Positions 61,290 through 64,000 of a stretch of 64,000 nucleotides of DNA are shown here, in pieces. The stretch lies in NCBI RefSeq assembly GCF_023502145.1, contig NZ_JAMFLI010000004.1:124001-188000 (forward strand), given 5' to 3'. The notes under the pieces are model-generated. The model made no database searches, was not told the DNA's origin, and saw nothing but the letters and a program-made list of their open reading frames with translations. Made by a program: the position numbers and the translations under genes. The stretch is from Craterilacuibacter sp. RT1T. GTDB taxonomy: Bacteria; Pseudomonadota; Gammaproteobacteria; Burkholderiales; Chromobacteriaceae. Position 1 is the stretch's first letter, and the number at the start of each line of letters is the position of its first letter.

Positions 61290-62567
61290 TTACAGTGTAG
61301 CCAGCGCGCGGCGCGCGGCGGCGATGCTCTGCTCGATGATTTCATTGCTGTGGGCGATGGAGACAAAACCGGCCTCGTAGGCTGATGGTGCCAGATACAC
61401 GCCCTCGGCCAGCATGGCATGGAAGAAGCGGTTGAAGCGCTCGCGATCGGAAGCGGTCACCTCGGCAAAGGTCGACGGAATCTGTTCACAGAAGTAAAGG
61501 CCGAACATGCCGCCCACGCTGTCGCCGCATAGCGTCACGCCCAGCTCGCGTGCGGCAGCCACAATACCCTCGACCAGACGCGCCGTACGCCGGCTTAATG
61601 TGGCATGGAAATCCGGCTGCTGGATCAGCTTGAGCGTAGTCAGACCGGCGGCAACCGCAACCGGATTACCGGACAAGGTGCCGGCCTGATAGACGTTACC
61701 CAGCGGAGCGATGCAGGCCATGATGTCGGCACGGCCACCAAATGCCGCCAGCGGCATGCCGCCGCCCACCACCTTTCCCAATGTGGTCAGGTCGGGCTTG
61801 ATGCCGTGCAGGCTCTGCGCGCAACCCAGAGCAACGCGGAAGCCGGTCATTACTTCATCGTAAATCAGCACCGCGCCGTGCTGCTCGGTCAGCGCGCGCA
61901 GCGCCTTGACGAAAGCCTCGCTCGGCTTGATCAAATTCATATTGCCGGCAATCGGCTCCAGAATCACGCAGGCGATGGTGTGGCCGATTTCGTCGAACGT
62001 GCGTTGCAACTGCTCGACATTGTTGTACTCCAGCACCAGCGTATGGCGGGTGAAGTCGGCCGGCACACCGCCCGAGCTTGGGTTGCCGAAGGTCAGCAGG
62101 CCGGAACCGGCCTTGACCAGCAGGCTGTCGGAGTGGCCGTGATAGCAGCCTTCAAACTTGATGATGGCGTCGCGCTTGGTAAAGCCACGCGCCAGACGGA
62201 TGGCGCTCATGGTGGCTTCGGTGCCAGAAGACACCAAGCGCACCTGCTCGATCGACGGCACCAGCTTGCAGATTTCTTCGGCGATATCGATTTCAACTTC
62301 GGTCGGCGCACCAAACGACAAGCCGCCTTCTGCCGCCTTTTGCACCGCCGCGACCACTTCGGGATGGGCATGACCCAAAATAGCCGGACCCCAGGAGCCG
62401 ATGTAGTCGATGTACTGCTTGTCGTCGGCATCCCAGAAATAGGGGCCGTTCGCCTTTTTCACAAAACGCGGCGTCCCTCCCACCGAGCCGAAAGCACGTA
62501 CCGGCGAATTCACGCCACCGGGGATGGATTTCTTGCCACGTTCAAACAGTTCAAGGTTGCGGGACAT
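61290..62567 (-). CDS. hemL: glutamate-1-semialdehyde 2,1-aminomutase
   Basis: 425 residues from ATG 62567 (AGGAG upstream). PLP lysine in [31 protein letters not shown] at the N-terminus and [12 protein letters not shown] are hallmarks. It makes 5-aminolevulinate from the HemA product. A frame up to 62702 exists but is not conserved. Confidence 0.96.
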   Translation of the reverse strand: MSRNLELFERGKKSIPGGVNSPVRAFGSVGGTPRFVKKANGPYFWDADDKQYIDYIGSWGPAILGHAHPEVVAAVQKAAEGGLSFGAPTEVEIDIAEEICKLVPSIEQVRLVSSGTEATMSAIRLARGFTKRDAIIKFEGCYHGHSDSLLVKAGSGLLTFGNPSSGGVPADFTRHTLVLEYNNVEQLQRTFDEIGHTIACVILEPIAGNMNLIKPSEAFVKALRALTEQHGAVLIYDEVMTGFRVALGCAQSLHGIKPDLTTLGKVVGGGMPLAAFGGRADIMACIAPLGNVYQAGTLSGNPVAVAAGLTTLKLIQQPDFHATLSRRTARLVEGIVAAARELGVTLCGDSVGGMFGLYFCEQIPSTFAEVTASDRERFNRFFHAMLAEGVYLAPSAYEAGFVSIAHSNEIIEQSIAAARRALATL

Positions 62568-62614
62568 AAGGTCGCTCCTGATGGATAGGGAAAAAATCGG
62601 GCCGGACACCGGCA

Positions 62615-63085
62615 TCAGGCCGTCGTCCAGCGGGAATAGGGGGTCTGGCTTAGGTAGGCATAACTGAAGCGGGCATCGCTCGTCACTTCGGCTCCCAACC
62701 ATGGTGGGCGCACAAAGGCTTCCTGTTCGCTCGCCAGCTCGATTTCAGCCAGGACCAAGCCGGCATTGTCGCCGAAAAACTCATCGATGACCCAGTCTTT
62801 GCCGGCGTAGCGCACGCGGGTACGCAGTTTATCGACCCGGTAACGGCACAAGCCGGCCAGCATGGCTTCGGCGTCAGCCAGCGGTATCGCATATTCAAAC
62901 TCGGGGCGGCTTATCGCCATGCCCTCACCCTTGATGGTCAGCCATGCCTGCTCGCCGGCAATACGCACCCGCACCGAATGATGCGCGTCCAGCGAGACAA
63001 AGCCCTGGCGCAAGCATAAGCCTGTACCTGCGGCACGCCAGTCCTCGCCGGACAGCAAAAAACGGCGCTCGATTTCGCAGGCCAT
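62615..63085 (-). CDS. CYTH domain protein
   Basis: 156 residues from ATG 63085. The CYTH opening ExExK appears as E4-I-E6-R-R8 (CEIERRFLL), so the final Lys is Arg. Other tunnel residues are visible in [26 protein letters not shown] and EIEL. Relatives are inorganic triphosphatases or thiamine triphosphatases. It starts one base after the hemJ stop codon, so the two are likely co-transcribed. Confidence 0.88.
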   Translation of the reverse strand: MACEIERRFLLSGEDWRAAGTGLCLRQGFVSLDAHHSVRVRIAGEQAWLTIKGEGMAISRPEFEYAIPLADAEAMLAGLCRYRVDKLRTRVRYAGKDWVIDEFFGDNAGLVLAEIELASEQEAFVRPPWLGAEVTSDARFSYAYLSQTPYSRWTTA

Positions 63086-63086
63086 A

Positions 63087-63503
63087 TCAGAACGGCTTGA
63101 CCACGACCAGCAGCACGATCGCCACCAACACCAGCACCGGAACTTCATTGAAGAAGCGGTACCAGACATGGCTGTGACGATTCCGGTGCGCGGCAAAATC
63201 ACGGTACAGCTTGCCGCAATACAGGTGATAGCCGATCAGACCGGTCACCAGCGCCAGCTTGGCATGCAGCCAGCCACCAGAAAAGCCGAATCCCATCCAT
63301 AGCCAAATGCCTAAAGTCAGCGCCAGCAAGGCCAATGGCGCCATAAAGCGGTACAGCTTGCGCGCCATCAACAATAAACGGTCGTACTCGGCGCCTTCAT
63401 CCGCCATCGCCAGATTGACAAACAGGCGCGGCAGGTAAAACAGGCCGGCAAACCAGGACATCACAAAGATGATGTGAAAAGCCTTGAGATAGAGATAAGC
63501 CAA
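63087..63503 (-). CDS. hemJ: protoporphyrinogen oxidase HemJ (CopD-like)
   Basis: About 138 residues, four helices, family signature AFHIIFVMSWFAGLFYLPRL and the C-terminal WYRFFNEVPVL. HemJ oxidises protoporphyrinogen IX in bacteria lacking HemG/HemY, and hemL nearby supports this. I start it at TTG 63503, where GGAG lies seven bases upstream and the product opens like known HemJ. An ATG at 63539 is also in frame but has no Shine-Dalgarno and is part of the parS palindrome. Confidence 0.85.
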   Translation of the reverse strand: MAYLYLKAFHIIFVMSWFAGLFYLPRLFVNLAMADEGAEYDRLLLMARKLYRFMAPLALLALTLGIWLWMGFGFSGGWLHAKLALVTGLIGYHLYCGKLYRDFAAHRNRHSHVWYRFFNEVPVLVLVAIVLLVVVKPF

Positions 63504-63538
63504 AAGTGCGCTCCGTTTGCGGGCTTTGATCGCCCGCA

Positions 63539-63554
63539 TGTTTCACGTGAAACA
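63539..63554. other. parS chromosome partition site
   Basis: TGTTTCACGTGAAACA is a perfect 16-bp palindrome and matches the chromosomal ParB-binding parS consensus. It lies between the M48 protease stop and hemJ. Such sites cluster near oriC and nucleate ParB-DNA complexes for segregation. Confidence 0.92.
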
Positions 63555-63557
63555 GAC

Positions 63558-64000
63558 TCAGCGTTTACGCTGCGCAGCCTCGTACAAAGGCATGACTTGC
63601 GGAATATGTGCCGACAAGTCGGCAATGCGCGTCGAATGGGATGGATGGGTCGACATGAACTCCGGTCCGCCGCCACCCAGTTTGGCCATTTTACGCCATA
63701 CGCTCACGGCCGCATCGGGCCGGTAGCCGGCGCGCGCCATCAGTTCCAGCCCCATCACATCGGCTTCGGTTTCCATGCCGCGCGAAAAGGGTAACGTCAG
63801 CGCATACTGGCCGGCCATATTGGCCATATCCATCTGCCCCTGACTCAATCCGGCCAGCGCGCCCACCAATGCCAACCCCTGACGCTGCGCCACATCTTGC
63901 GATATTTTTTCACGGCTGTGTTCACGCAGGGCATGGGCAATCTCATGGCCGATAATGGCGGCCAGCTCGTCGTCGTTCAGTTGCAACTGTTCGATAATGC
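63558..64000 (-). CDS. M48 family metalloprotease (C-terminal part)
   Basis: The 5' end lies beyond the right edge; the open frame continues to base 64000. Zinc motif HEIAH (GHEIAHALREHSREK) and the third ligand Glu in METEADVMGLELM are seen, followed by STHPSHSTRI, a conserved M48 block. Similar proteins (LoiP/YcaL/BepA types) degrade or refold envelope proteins; a signal peptide cannot be checked here. Confidence 0.9.
   Translation of the reverse strand, partial: IIEQLQLNDDELAAIIGHEIAHALREHSREKISQDVAQRQGLALVGALAGLSQGQMDMANMAGQYALTLPFSRGMETEADVMGLELMARAGYRPDAAVSVWRKMAKLGGGGPEFMSTHPSHSTRIADLSAHIPQVMPLYEAAQRKR

Noticed and set aside
1-64000. tRNA or rRNA genes
   Set aside because: No cloverleaf-like T-arm/anticodon combination or rRNA segment was recognised on either strand.

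Overview
The window looks like chromosomal DNA of a free-living betaproteobacterium, most likely of the order Neisseriales (Chromobacteriaceae/Chitinibacteraceae type). This is inferred from gene content (System II cytochrome c maturation, cytochrome c4, an SHP/DHC heme protein pair, PilT/PilU, a DksA with one cysteine) and a base composition near 60% GC. It is not a phylogenetic proof. No rRNA, tRNA or CRISPR array was seen. A perfect 16-bp parS-type palindrome at 63539-63554 suggests the right end lies in the origin-proximal part of the chromosome.

Layout. 1-5.9 kb: CcsB/ResB, cytochrome c4, EngB, a Tsx-like porin, an alkyltransferase-like protein, a metallo-beta-lactamase-fold hydrolase and a GIY-YIG protein. 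6.5-12 kb: DUF2252 protein, three small exported proteins (one with a triple Cys repeat), OmpR/EnvZ and a DUF2892 membrane protein. 12-16.7 kb: prfA-hemA, pdxH, DUF1456, a YkgJ-type Cys-cluster protein and a LOG-like protein. 16.7-21.5 kb: a five-gene ABC uptake operon with a divergent LysR regulator, then a G-rich heptamer repeat. 21.7-26 kb: parC, elaA, and a REP-associated transposase framed by two inverted REP pairs. 26-33.4 kb: central carbon genes tkt, gapA, pgk and fba, interrupted by a low-GC GFA gene, a 114-bp tandem repeat and a LysE exporter. 33.4-36 kb: shp and dhc diverging from a cytochrome b561 fused to a flavin reductase and a plant-type 2Fe-2S domain. 36-44.9 kb: DoxX, a 43-residue membrane protein coupled to an AIM24 protein, aroG, dksA, a cytochrome c, yggT-proC-yggS and pilT-pilU-thpR. 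44.8-52.5 kb: a MocR regulator facing a LysE exporter, a non-coding stretch with DnaA-box-like sites, and a glutamate/aspartate ABC transporter whose binding protein and ATPase are duplicated. 52.7-56.3 kb: rsmA, yqaA, cyaY, lptM-lysA and a GNAT gene. 56.4-61.2 kb: iron uptake (tonB-exbB-exbD-siderophore receptor-piuC) with a Fur box at the tonB start. 61.3-64 kb: hemL, a CYTH protein, hemJ and an M48 protease cut by the window end.

Themes. Heme and cytochrome biology recurs: ccsB/resB, four c-type cytochromes, hemA, hemL, hemJ, and iron supply through TonB and frataxin. The most unusual items are the fused b561/flavoreductase beside shp-dhc, the parS site overlapping the region of the hemJ start, the RAYT/REP unit, the repeat-rich gaps between glycolytic genes, and several operator-like inverted or direct repeats.
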